This document shows positions 43,183-52,813 of a stretch of DNA of 64,000 bases, piece by piece. Each line of letters starts with the position of its first letter. Positions within the stretch are counted from its first letter, which is position 1. Source of the stretch: Pedobacter foliorum. Its GTDB lineage: Bacteria > Bacteroidota > Bacteroidia > Sphingobacteriales > Sphingobacteriaceae. The stretch lies in contig NZ_JABSNU010000007.1 of assembly GCF_013266735.1 (NCBI RefSeq), forward strand, positions 124,001 to 188,000. The letters run 5' to 3'. Made by a program: the position numbers and the translations under genes. Under the pieces are notes generated by a model. It did no database searches and was not told the origin of the DNA. It saw nothing but the letters and a program-made list of their open reading frames with translations.

Positions 43183-44292
43183 ATGAAGGAACAAAAGTTA
43201 ACGGAATTATTAGAAAAATATCGGATGGGGACATGTAGTTCCGAAGAATTGCATTTACTACAGAACTGGATATCGGACAGCACGTTTGCTGAGTACCAAA
43301 TTTCGGAATCAGAACTTCAGGAAGAGATGGTCTTACTGGATAAAAAGCTATCACTTTCTGTAAAAAGGCGCCGCCTCTGGCTACAGACTGTTTCGGCTGC
43401 TGCAATATTGATTTGTTGCGTTGGGCTTTTTTTTTACCTTAAAAAGGATACCAAGTCTAAAATAATGTATACCCAAAAACAAGAGATTGTATCGGGAGGA
43501 AACAAAGCAACATTAACACTTTCCAATGGAAAAAAAATCTCACTGACTGATGCGCCAAGTGGAGAACTCGTTCAGCAGACTGGGATAAGTATTACGAAAA
43601 CAGCGGATGGACAAATAGTCTATAAAGTGACTGGTGTACCAACGGCATCATCATCGGATTACAATGTCATTGAAACACCTTCCGGGGGACAGTTTAAAAT
43701 CAATTTACCAGACGGTACGGAGGTCTGGTTAAATGCAGCTTCTTCATTAAGATTCCCTGCTGTATTCAAAGGAACGGAAAGAAACGTCCGGTTAACCGGT
43801 GAGGCTTATTTTCAGGTAGCTAAAAATCGAGCAATGCCTTTTAAGGTAGAAACTGAGAACAGCACCATAGAAGTTCTAGGTACTCATTTTAACGTCAATG
43901 CTTATGCAAACGAGCGTTTTATGGAAACAACACTACTGGAGGGGTCAGTAAGTGTTTCGAGCCCATCGGGATCGGTTAAAATAAAACCTAATCAACAGGC
44001 ACAGTTTGATAAAAATAATGTCCAGATAAATGTAATTCCTGTTGACGCAAGTGATGTAATCGCATGGAAAAACGGTTATTTTCTTTTTGAAGATGAAAGC
44101 ATAGAACGTATTATGCGAAAACTGGCACGCTGGTATGATGTAGATGTAGAATACAGGGGAGACTTTTCAAAGATTTCTCTTTGGGGAAATATCTCACGTT
44201 ACAAAAATATATCGGAGGTTCTCGGGCAGCTTGAACTTACCCATGCCGTACACTTTAAAATTGAAGGAAGGAGGATTATTGTAATGCCTTAA
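43183..44292 (+). CDS. FecR-family anti-sigma factor
   Basis: Inner-membrane anti-sigma factor, 369 residues from ATG 43183 (the frame also opens upstream at a TTG, but the FecR start MKEQKLTELLEKYRMGTCS fits better). A cytoplasmic N-terminal domain (1-60), one transmembrane helix (RLWLQTVSAAAILICCVGLF, about 66-86), then the periplasmic FecR domain (YNVIETPSGGQFKINLPDG, VRLTGEAYFQVAKN) and a DUF4974 C-terminus (YKNISEVLGQLELTHAVHF). It would hold an ECF sigma factor until the STN receptor encoded 134 bp downstream signals. The expected sigma gene is missing next door, so it may be an orphan. Confidence 0.93.
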   Translation: MKEQKLTELLEKYRMGTCSSEELHLLQNWISDSTFAEYQISESELQEEMVLLDKKLSLSVKRRRLWLQTVSAAAILICCVGLFFYLKKDTKSKIMYTQKQEIVSGGNKATLTLSNGKKISLTDAPSGELVQQTGISITKTADGQIVYKVTGVPTASSSDYNVIETPSGGQFKINLPDGTEVWLNAASSLRFPAVFKGTERNVRLTGEAYFQVAKNRAMPFKVETENSTIEVLGTHFNVNAYANERFMETTLLEGSVSVSSPSGSVKIKPNQQAQFDKNNVQINVIPVDASDVIAWKNGYFLFEDESIERIMRKLARWYDVDVEYRGDFSKISLWGNISRYKNISEVLGQLELTHAVHFKIEGRRIIVMP

Positions 44293-44426
44293 AACTAATT
44301 ATGGAAATCTACAGAAAGAAATGAATATATAAAGCCAGGAGCGCTCGTAACGCCCCTGACAAATATTCAGGCCTTTAAAATTTAATCTAGTCAACCAAAT
44401 ATTCACGACCTAAACAAACCAAATGT

Positions 44427-46547
44427 ATGAATTTTTATACGCAATTTGAGCGCGGTAAAAAAGCTGAATTATATCATAAAGTTCTAAGAATTATGAGACT
44501 CATAATAGTTTTGATGATTACCGGACTGCTCCAGGTAAACGCAAACAGCTTTGCACAAAAAATTACACTGTCAAGGAAAAATGTATCGCTTAAGCAATTG
44601 CTTAAAGAGATCAGAAAACAAAGCAATTTGAATGTTCTTTGCGATTCCAGAATTTTTGAGCAGATAAAATCTAAAGACATAACCGTAGAAAACACTGATG
44701 TCCGAAATGTTTTGGACCAGTTTTTCGCCAACCAACCGGTTACCTATACCATTAGCCAGAATGTAGTTATTATTAACCGTGTTCCTTTTGATCCAAATGC
44801 CTGGCAAAAGTCTGCCTTTGTTTTGATAAAAGGACGAATCATTGATGAAAGTGGAATGGGAATTCCCGGAGCCTCGATCGCGGTTAAGGGAACTACTATA
44901 GTTTCACAGACAGATTCAATGGGTCATTTTTCCATTAATGCCAGTCCGTTACAAACTCTGGTCATTTCTTTCATTGGGTATCAAACCACAGAGTTGCAGG
45001 TTGGTAACAAGACCACACTAGAAATAACCATGAAAGAACAGATTAAAAATCTGGATGATGTTGTGGTTATTGGTTACGGCAGTCAGAAACGTAGGGATGT
45101 TACCGGAGCTGTATCCTCTATTAAATCCGAAGACATAAACCTAGGTACTTCGTCCAACTTTCTTCAGGCAATTCAGGGCAAGGCTACGGGTATCCAGGTG
45201 ATGCAAACAACCGGCCAACCGGGTGCAGCTGTAAACATAAAAATAAGGAGTAATCCTTCAAACGCAGACCAGGGTGCCTTGTTTGTTATTGATGGCGTGG
45301 TGGTCAGCAATGACCCCGGTACTCCTGGCGGCGCCAAGTATGGCAGCGGAGGGGTAAGCCAATCTCCTCTCAACTTCATAAATCCAAATGACATAGAAAG
45401 TATAGAAATCTTAAAAGATGCCAGTTCAAGGGCAATATATGGCGCCCAGGCTGGGAGTGGAGTGGTTTTGGTAACAACCAAAAGAGGGAAAACCGGAAAA
45501 CCGACTGTTCAATATACCGGAAATTATGCTACACAGAAAGTTGATAAAATGTATGAGGTGCTAGGAACACGCGACTATATGGAGCAGCGCAATCTGATAA
45601 ATGAGGAAATGTGGATGTTCAAAAACAAAATCGCCCCATATTACGGAACTGTAGACATTAACAGTGTAACAACACCCTTCAAGCCATTCTATACACAACA
45701 GGAGATAGACAATACAAAGGTACAGCCAAATGCGATGGATGCGATTACCCAGGGCGGCTATACACAACAGCACAATTTGTCGGTGTCGGCAGCTAATGGT
45801 AAAACCTCTTATTTTATCTCTGGTAATTATTACGATCAAAAAGGGGGCATCATGGGCACAAATTACAAAAGGTGGAATGGAAAAGTAAATTTAGATCAGA
45901 GTATCTCTGATAAAGTCAAGGTCGGTATTAACCTGATCGGCTCTAATGGCACTTCACAGAATGCGGTAACAGGAGGATCATTTGAGAACGGGGGAATCAT
46001 AACTGCTGCTATGTACTACCCTGCAAATTTACCACTTCAACTACCAGATGGTTCTTATCCGTTAAACCCAACCTATGCCAATACGCCTAACCCGATTTCT
46101 TTTACTACAATTACTGATCAGATAATTAATCAGCGTCTGTTGGCAGCTGCTTATGGTTCATGGGAAATTATTAAGGGGCTTACGGCTAAAGCAAACTTCA
46201 GTTATGACCAGGCTACGGCAAAACGCAACAATTACCTGCCTTCCACTTTTTCTTACGGCGCCCAGGTAAATGGAATAGCGAGCCTTACTAACGACTATTC
46301 GAATACCAAACAGTTTGATTATACCTTAAATTATAAAGTACCACTTGGCGAAGAGCAATCGCTAGATGCGCTAGCAGGTTATACTTATCAGTTGCAAAAT
46401 AACGGTGGTCTGTTTGCCAGTAACCAGAACTTCATATCAGATGCCATTTCGTATTACAATCTTGGTGCCGGACAGGCAGATAAGCCAGGTGTATCATCTC
46501 GTCAGAGCCAGATCACTTATGCTTCTTATTTTGCAAGAGCTATTTAA
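44427..46547 (+). pseudogene. STN-type SusC receptor, truncated at 706 residues
   Basis: TonB-dependent outer-membrane receptor of the transducer type. A long N-terminus typical of the group precedes a signal segment, an STN domain (about 45-120, SLKQLLKEIRKQSNLNVLCD), a carboxypeptidase-like domain (FVLIKGRIIDESGMGIPGAS), a TonB-box-like DVVVIGYG and the plug (ILKDASSRAIYGAQAGSGVV). The barrel stops at YASYFARAI, leaving about 350-400 residues missing compared with normal receptors. The stop is formed at the junction with the truncated permease gene. It pairs with the FecR gene upstream but can no longer form a barrel. No SusD partner follows. Confidence 0.85.
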
Positions 46548-47322
46548 CATGTAAGAAAGCAAGGTTAAGAGACACATAAATAAACATCACAATAAGTGCC
46601 GCAAAGAATAAAGATCTTGGAATATTTTTTCCAGGATTTTTATCTTCTTCTGCGAAAAAACAAGCCCCCATCCATCCATCATAAGTGCCTACAATCAATT
46701 GCAGGGATTTTAGAAAAGCGATTAAAATTCCACCTTTTACTATTGAACCGGATACATCCTGATCAGAAAAATTATGAGACTTTACTCCTGAAAAAACGAA
46801 AAGTGAAAAGATAAGAATAGCAAATAAGATCACCTTTGTAAAACTGGCGATTTGCTGTATAATACTTCCTGTTTTTATATCCCTTAGGTGAATTAAAGTG
46901 AATAGTATCAAGAGCGTTAACGAAATGATTAACTTTAAATCTTTAAGCGGCGGAAATAACATTACCAGGTATTCACCAATTACCAAACAGAAATAAGCCG
47001 GACTGATCGCATTTATAATGTAGTCAAACCAGCCGGTTAAAAAGCCCGCATAATCTCCAAATGCCCGTTTTACATAATTGTAAGCTCCGCCGGCCTTTGG
47101 TAGCATAGCTGCCAATTCTGCATAAGAACCGACACCTAATAGTACATAAATGCCACCTAATACCCAGCAGGCAATAATCAGCCATGGATTATTTAAAAGC
47201 CCGGCAATATCTCCAGGTGTTCGTAAAATACCAACACCAATTGTTCCTCCAATGCCTACTGCTATTCCAAAAGCTACTCCAAGAATAGATTTAAGTTGGT
47301 ACTTAACCGGCTTAGTGGCCAT
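46540..47322 (-). pseudogene. APC-family amino-acid permease, truncated at 260 residues
   Basis: An APC-type amino-acid transporter with a normal N-terminus: GVAFGIAVGIGGTIGVGILRTPG (quoted GIGGTIGVGILRTPG) for the substrate-binding helix 1, LPKAGGAYNYVKRAFGD, and later helices through FIYVSLNLAFLHV. It has about seven of the usual twelve transmembrane helices and roughly 260 of 440-480 residues. The last codons and stop come from the end of the truncated SusC receptor, which it overlaps by 8 bp. It is therefore broken at the same junction. Confidence 0.83.
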
Positions 47323-47507
47323 AGGCTAATCATTTACTTAAGGAGTTTTGGCACAGGAACTCTAACCTTAAAATTAGTCAAAATTATCTTTAAATTCTCC
47401 AATTGGCGTCATTTCTCCACAGCGGTTGGATGTCCAGAAATAAATAACTATGTTAAAAAAAGTTAAATAACGGTTTTGAAGTTAGTTTGATTGGTAACTT
47501 GGCTGTG

Positions 47508-48227
47508 ATGAATCTAAATTTCGCACTCAGGATTGTATTTATCTTAATGTTTGTCTCTGTTTACAGCATGGCACAAACTGCCAATCGGATACGTGGTGTT
47601 ATTTTACAAGACGGCACAAAAGCAAGAATAGAGCAAGTAGAAGTTCGCAACCAACGCAGTGGCCAGATGGTCTACTCTGATAAACTTGGATTGTTTGTGT
47701 TGATCTGTAAAATAGGCGACACCCTGCAAATTGAAAGGATTGGATACCAGTCGCAAAAAATAGGTGTTCAGAATTTTACTGATGTGGTTATTCATCTTAA
47801 ACTCACCAATCAGCTTAGAGAAGTTGCAATTACTAGTAAACTTGCTTCACAAAACTTTAAGGAGATCAGCACTGCCTATAGTAAAGAAAAAGGGATATTC
47901 TATGGTGGAAAGCCGCCGATAGGGCTCTTGTTACCTTTCGGCGGCAGTCCTATTACCTTTTTTTACGAGCTTTTAGGCAAGGACGGGCGCAGGGTAAGAC
48001 GATTAAATCAGCTGGCAAAACAAGCTGCAGAAGCAGAGGAAATTGACAGATACTTTAATGATCTTATTATTCAGCAGGCTGTTCCAATAGACAGCGGTCA
48101 GCTAGAAGCGTTCAAACTGAACTATACTCCCAAGCTGGACAAACTGAAGAAATGGTCGGACTACGATCGGGCGAACTATATTAAAATTTCGTTTGAAGAA
48201 TTTGAGAAAAAGAACCAGCCTAAGTGA
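47508..48227 (+). CDS. exported carboxypeptidase-regulatory-like domain protein
   Basis: A 239-residue exported protein from ATG 47508 (an earlier TTG start would precede the signal peptide, MNLNFALRIVFILMFVSVYSMAQ in part: FILMFVSVYSMAQ). The mature part begins with a beta-sandwich domain related to carboxypeptidase regulatory domains (RIRGVILQDGTKARIEQVEV to IHLKLTNQLREVAITS) and continues into a helical region (FYELLGKDGRRVRRLNQLAKQ). Proteins of this type are frequent in Bacteroidota envelopes and of unknown function. It converges on the DMT exporter gene. Confidence 0.8.
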   Translation: MNLNFALRIVFILMFVSVYSMAQTANRIRGVILQDGTKARIEQVEVRNQRSGQMVYSDKLGLFVLICKIGDTLQIERIGYQSQKIGVQNFTDVVIHLKLTNQLREVAITSKLASQNFKEISTAYSKEKGIFYGGKPPIGLLLPFGGSPITFFYELLGKDGRRVRRLNQLAKQAAEAEEIDRYFNDLIIQQAVPIDSGQLEAFKLNYTPKLDKLKKWSDYDRANYIKISFEEFEKKNQPK

Positions 48228-48237
48228 TGAGCTACAC

Positions 48238-49140
48238 CTAGCTGTCCTCGATACGAATAAACTCAGTTGCTTTGGTAGATCGTTTAAGTGAAAATATCGT
48301 CTGTAAGATTACTGATGCCATAACGAACAGTAAACCTATATAAAAAGAAATGTTAAGTTCCTTACTCTCATTAAAAAAGAGAAAGGCAATGATGATCGCA
48401 TATACCGGTTCCAGATTAAAACTTAGGTTAACTGTAAATGCAGAGAGGCGTTTTAAAGTTTCAGCAAATAGCACATAAAGGCCTACTGTACAAAAAGAAG
48501 CCAGTAATAACAAGTAGACGGTATCTTTCAGACTAGGAAGGAGTGAGGGTGCCGGAAAATAATGCAGATACAGGGGAAGAGAAACGCCTAACGCAACAGT
48601 ACCTCCAATCATCTGGTAGTAATTGATGATCCTACTGTCGTATTTTCTGACCAGCCGTTCATTATAAATGGTGTACAAGGCGGCAAAAGCAGAGGAGATG
48701 ATGCCCAGAACTATTCCTAACTGATAGGAAGAATCGAAATGGAAGATCAGGGCTATCCCAGCCAGGGTGAACAGGCTTAATAAAAGCTCCCTGAGATTGA
48801 TTTTTTGCCGGTTAATCATCGGACTAAAAATAGCGGTGAAAAAACTGGTCAGGCAGTAACATACCACACCTACAGAAATGTTAGCGTACTTGATACTAGC
48901 GTAAAAAAACAGCCAGTGTATGGTAATGAAAACCCCAATTTTTGCAATGTCAAATTTCTCTTTGGAGGTCATGGCAGACCGGATTTTAAACAGTTTTAAA
49001 ATCAATAAGAGGATAATAGAAGAGAAAAATACTCTATACCAAACCAGGAGTCCTTCGTTAAGTGAGATGAGTTTACCGAATACCCCGGTAAAGCCCGCAA
49101 GTAATACAGCGAAATGTAGTACCAAATATGATTTTTTCAT
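48238..49140 (-). CDS. EamA/DMT-family exporter
   Basis: Inner-membrane transporter of 300 residues with ten predicted helices in two EamA halves. Signatures include FGKLISLNEGLLVWYRVFFSS in the first half and the second-half LSFNLEPVYAIIIAFLFFNESKELN, with the usual NLEPV.A element. The family exports metabolites, amino acids or nucleobases; the substrate is not evident. It is divergent from the PQQ dehydrogenase gene and convergent with the carboxypeptidase-like gene. Confidence 0.9.
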   Translation of the reverse strand: MKKSYLVLHFAVLLAGFTGVFGKLISLNEGLLVWYRVFFSSIILLLILKLFKIRSAMTSKEKFDIAKIGVFITIHWLFFYASIKYANISVGVVCYCLTSFFTAIFSPMINRQKINLRELLLSLFTLAGIALIFHFDSSYQLGIVLGIISSAFAALYTIYNERLVRKYDSRIINYYQMIGGTVALGVSLPLYLHYFPAPSLLPSLKDTVYLLLLASFCTVGLYVLFAETLKRLSAFTVNLSFNLEPVYAIIIAFLFFNESKELNISFYIGLLFVMASVILQTIFSLKRSTKATEFIRIEDS

Positions 49141-49519
49141 AAAAGAATTGTCTGCCTGTTCTTAAAAACAGGAACTAAAAATTAATAAATAAACTAAATG
49201 TGCATACCAAGGCAATAGCTGCAAATCGATTGACCCGCAAAAACCTTGACCTTACAGTGTAGGTTAATAATTAAGGTGTAGGGGGAGGAAGACAACTCTT
49301 TCTGTTCATATCTGTTTTTTTTGATAAAACTAATCAAAAATATTTGGAATATCCAGGTTGATGCTACGCTTCACTAATTCCTGATTGAGTAGGCGATTAT
49401 TGCAAACCGGCGCTCTAACTCAAACAGGATAATAATTTTATACTGTATGGTAACTACACGATAATGTAGGAGCTTGTATTGGGATATATTTGGATCATTG
49501 ACATACAAATATTTTAAAA
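49141..49519. promoter_or_regulatory. divergent promoter region with a heptamer direct repeat
   Basis: A 379-bp gap between the DMT exporter and PQQ dehydrogenase genes. A consensus -7 box TATATTTG lies at 49485-49492, 27 nt before ATG 49520. The heptamer GTGTAGG occurs twice on the same strand (49257-49263 and 49276-49282, 19 bp apart), a spacing suited to an activator such as AraC. No gene is visible. Confidence 0.5.
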
Positions 49520-51736
49520 ATGAAGGTTAGTAAAAAGCATCTTTTGGGATTGCTAGTTCTTTCAGGAGTTCTCCTGGCTTATAAAAATGATAAAATTAGG
49601 TCCATATCCATTTCTTCTTACGGCACTGCTTTTGCAGATACCGCCGGTAAGTATAAAAGCTGGAAGGTAACCGGCGGGAGCAGGGAAAATATTAAATATG
49701 CCAATCTACGGCAAATTGACACCACCAATGTAGGTAAGCTGGAAGTTGCCTGGGTTTACCATTCTGAAAATAACGATAAATCCCGGTTTGGTTCCATTCA
49801 ATGCAATCCCATTATCATCAATAATGTTTTATATGGTGTTTCTCCCAAACTGAAACTTTTTGCCATTGACGCAGCAACCGGTAAGGAAAAATGGCATTTC
49901 GATCCTGCGGATTCCATAGCGAATAAGACCTGGCACCGCAATAGCGTGAACATGAACAGAGGTGTAGCGTACTGGGAAGAGGGGGCAGATAAACGAATCA
50001 TTTATACGGTGGGTCCTATTGCTTTTGCCGTAAATGCAATTACAGGAAAGCTGGTTTCCTCATTTGGAAAGGATGGAGGAATAGACCTGAGAAAAGGTTT
50101 GGGCAGGGATGAAAGTAAAATTTTTATTGCCCCAACTTCCCCGGTAATGATCTTTAAGAATTTGTTCTTTCTAAGCGGATACGTTGGAGAAGAAACGCCC
50201 GGTTATATCCGTGCATTTGATGTGAAGACCGGACAGCAGAAATGGGTCTTTCATACCATTCCTCACCCAGGAGAACCAGGTTACGAGACCTGGGAAGATA
50301 AGACGGCTTATAAACGCATGGGATCAACAAACAGCTGGTCGGGTTTCAGTTTGGACGAGAAAAGAGGGCTTCTATTTGCCGGCACAGGAAACCCTACTAA
50401 TGATTTTTACGGTGGTGATCGTTTAGGAAAAGGACTTTATGCAAATAGTGTGCTTGCAATTGATGCGGTGTCCGGGAAATTAAAGTGGCATTTTCAAACT
50501 GTTCACCATGATGTATGGGATATGGATATCTCAAGCCCTCCGATTCTGGCAACGATAAGTCATAATGGTAAAAAAGTAGATGCCGTTGCACAAACCACCA
50601 AAACGGGATTAATCTTTGTTTTTGAGCGTGCAACAGGCAAGCCGCTGTTTCCTATTGTTGAAAGAAAGGTTATGACAAATACCCCAATTCCAGGAGAGAA
50701 ACTTTGGCCAACTCAACCCTTTCCGGTTTTACCAAAGCCATTCGCAAGGCAGATATTAACTGAAAATGATTTAAACACCCTGGTGAGTGACTCCTCTTAT
50801 CAGGATATAAAAAGAAGGTTTAAAACCTATCGCTCTCAAGGTATATATACGCCACCTACCAAAGAAGGAACAATTATCTTTCCGGGATATGATGGTGGCG
50901 GGGAGTGGGGAGGGCCTGCTTTTGATCCTGAGTCAAATATTTTATATGTCAATGCGAACGAAATGGCCTGGGTGCTAAACCTCATAGAGAACGAGGCACC
51001 GAAGACTGCTGCACGCACAAATCTGGAAGCTGGAGCTGCACTTTATAACAAGCATTGTATGGTTTGTCATGGCCCCGAACGTTTGGGAGCAGGTGATTAT
51101 CCTTCCATAGTTGGTGTTGGCAAGAAATATAACCTGAATCAGTTCACAGAATTGCTGTCAACAGGAAGAAGGATGATGCCTGGTTTTAACCACCTGACAA
51201 AAGAGGAAAAAACTGCAATTGGCTCCTTTATACTGGATCTGAAATCTGAGCAGGAGAAACCCTATACTGGACCTTCAGATGTGAAATCGACTAAAAAAGC
51301 CAAACCGTCATTTGGGTCAACTGGCTATAATAAATTCCTTACTAAAGAAGGATATCCTGCCATTAGCCCACCATGGGGAACTTTAAATGCGATTAATCTT
51401 CAAACTGGTAAGTATGTATGGAAAGTTCCTTTTGGGGAGTTTGAAGAATTGAAGAAAAAGGGAATACCTACTACGGGACGTGAAAACTATGGCGGTCCGG
51501 TTGTCACTTCCGGAGGGCTGATCTTTATTGGCGCAACCGCTGATGGTAAATTCAGGGCAATCAATAAGAAGAACGGTAAAATACTTTTTGAGACTGATCT
51601 TCCTGCTCCTGGAGTAGCCACTCCCGCGGTATACGAAGTGGCTGGCAAACAATTCGTTGTAATCGCCTGCGGAGGTTCAAAATGGGGTGGCAATTCAAGT
51701 GATGCTTATGTTGCATTTGCCTTGCCAGGAAAATAA
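49520..51736 (+). CDS. PQQ-dependent dehydrogenase with inserted cytochrome c domain
   Basis: Periplasmic quinoprotein of 738 residues, probably oxidising sugars or alcohols. An N-terminal hydrophobic segment serves as signal or anchor. The PQQ propeller shows blades such as AIDAATGKEKWHFDPAD and the active-site-like HHDVWDMDISSPP (about 330-342). A cytochrome c domain with CMVCHG (about 513) and a likely axial Met in RRMMPGF is inserted near residues 490-560, before the last propeller part (GGPVVTSGGLIFIGA). Electrons would pass from PQQ to haem. The sugar-isomerase-like gene follows by 46 bp, suggesting a joint carbohydrate role. Confidence 0.92.
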   Translation: MKVSKKHLLGLLVLSGVLLAYKNDKIRSISISSYGTAFADTAGKYKSWKVTGGSRENIKYANLRQIDTTNVGKLEVAWVYHSENNDKSRFGSIQCNPIIINNVLYGVSPKLKLFAIDAATGKEKWHFDPADSIANKTWHRNSVNMNRGVAYWEEGADKRIIYTVGPIAFAVNAITGKLVSSFGKDGGIDLRKGLGRDESKIFIAPTSPVMIFKNLFFLSGYVGEETPGYIRAFDVKTGQQKWVFHTIPHPGEPGYETWEDKTAYKRMGSTNSWSGFSLDEKRGLLFAGTGNPTNDFYGGDRLGKGLYANSVLAIDAVSGKLKWHFQTVHHDVWDMDISSPPILATISHNGKKVDAVAQTTKTGLIFVFERATGKPLFPIVERKVMTNTPIPGEKLWPTQPFPVLPKPFARQILTENDLNTLVSDSSYQDIKRRFKTYRSQGIYTPPTKEGTIIFPGYDGGGEWGGPAFDPESNILYVNANEMAWVLNLIENEAPKTAARTNLEAGAALYNKHCMVCHGPERLGAGDYPSIVGVGKKYNLNQFTELLSTGRRMMPGFNHLTKEEKTAIGSFILDLKSEQEKPYTGPSDVKSTKKAKPSFGSTGYNKFLTKEGYPAISPPWGTLNAINLQTGKYVWKVPFGEFEELKKKGIPTTGRENYGGPVVTSGGLIFIGATADGKFRAINKKNGKILFETDLPAPGVATPAVYEVAGKQFVVIACGGSKWGGNSSDAYVAFALPGK

Positions 51737-51782
51737 TGGTTACATGAACAATAATTTTAACTCATAAACACCTAAAAAAACA

Positions 51783-52625
51783 ATGAAAACAACATCTAAG
51801 TACCTCTTGCTGGTATTGGCAGCATTCGCCTTTATGGCATTTACTTATAAAGACAAATTTGTGGGTAAACCTGCAAATGTAAAATGGAAAACGGGAGTGG
51901 CTCTTTACTCTTTCAATCAGCATGACCTGAATAAAGCATTGACCATGGCTGCTCAAAGTGGCGTAAAATATGTCGAGGGATTTTCTTTTTATAACCTGGG
52001 TCCCGACTTCAGGAATAAAGCAATGGGGGATCTGGATGAACAAGGAACGGCCTTAATGCAAAAAATGCTGAAAGATAAAGGTCTCACCATGTCCTCAATG
52101 TATGTTGGTGATGCCAATAATGAAGCCGAATGGAAAAGATATTTTGAAATGGGCCGCAAACTGGGTCTGAAATTTCTGGTTTGTGAACCAAGGCAGGATC
52201 TTCTCGATATGGTCGATAGTTTGGCAGGGGTATATAAAATTAAAGTTGCCATTCATCAGCATGTTAAAGGAAGTAGTCCGTACTGGCATCCTGATACAGT
52301 GCTTGCTGCAACAAAAGGACATCCAAATATTGGTGCCTGTGCGGATTTGGGTCACTGGGTTAGAAGTGGTTTAGATCCTGTTAAATGCCTGGAAATTCTT
52401 GCTGGTCATGTTTTTGCAGTGCACCTTAAAGATGTAGATCCATCTGGAACAGATGTTGACCTTGGAACCGGTTCTATTAATTTCTCAGGGGTGATTAGGG
52501 AACTTAAAAAACAAAAGTTTGATGGCTTTATTAACGTTGAATGCGAACAGAACATGAGTGATAACCTTGAGGATGTTAAAGAAGCATTGGCTTATTTCAA
52601 TTCAGCAGCCAATAAAATTAAATAG
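51783..52625 (+). CDS. exported sugar phosphate isomerase/epimerase-like TIM barrel
   Basis: A 280-residue TIM-barrel protein of the xylose-isomerase-like superfamily with an N-terminal signal or anchor segment (LLLVLAAFAFMAF). Metal-site motifs are visible: CEPR (about 137-140), IHQHVKG, ADLGHWVRSG, VHLKDVDP and the closing FINVECEQ. Exported members are common in Bacteroidota, often annotated as sugar isomerases acting on glycan-derived sugars; the reaction is not defined. It follows the PQQ dehydrogenase by 46 bp and is probably cotranscribed. A regulator of the AraC type follows. Confidence 0.88.
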   Translation: MKTTSKYLLLVLAAFAFMAFTYKDKFVGKPANVKWKTGVALYSFNQHDLNKALTMAAQSGVKYVEGFSFYNLGPDFRNKAMGDLDEQGTALMQKMLKDKGLTMSSMYVGDANNEAEWKRYFEMGRKLGLKFLVCEPRQDLLDMVDSLAGVYKIKVAIHQHVKGSSPYWHPDTVLAATKGHPNIGACADLGHWVRSGLDPVKCLEILAGHVFAVHLKDVDPSGTDVDLGTGSINFSGVIRELKKQKFDGFINVECEQNMSDNLEDVKEALAYFNSAANKIK

Positions 52626-52689
52626 TAAAGTAGCTGAAAGCCGGTGATGTAGAGCAGCCCGGCATAGATGCAGCCATGATGTCCCGAGA

Positions 52690-52723
52690 TTTGTAACTTT
52701 TACTAGAATATTTAGTAGTTTTG
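52690..52723 (+). promoter_or_regulatory. complete -33/-7 promoter of the AraC regulator gene
   Basis: TTTG at 52690-52693 and TAGTTTTG at 52716-52723, 22 bp apart, fit the Bacteroidota TTTG and TAnnTTTG elements. The mRNA would include the short frame at 52742 before the regulator. Confidence 0.6.
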
Positions 52724-52741
52724 AATAAGGAATAAGACGTT

Positions 52742-52813
52742 ATGGCCAATTTAAGTATTTTTAGTGATGAAGACTTATCACAGGTAAAGAGATTAATGTT
52801 TAACCAAATGTAA
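52742..52813 (+). CDS. 23-codon upstream reading frame abutting the AraC start
   Basis: ATG 52742 opens MANLSIFSDEDLSQVKRLMF and ends with a TAA at 52811-52813, immediately followed by the ATG of the regulator in the same frame. It starts 18 nt after the -7 box, so ribosomes should meet it first. It could be a regulatory leader or chance; the regulator's usual N-terminus begins after it. Confidence 0.35.
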   Translation: MANLSIFSDEDLSQVKRLMFNQM

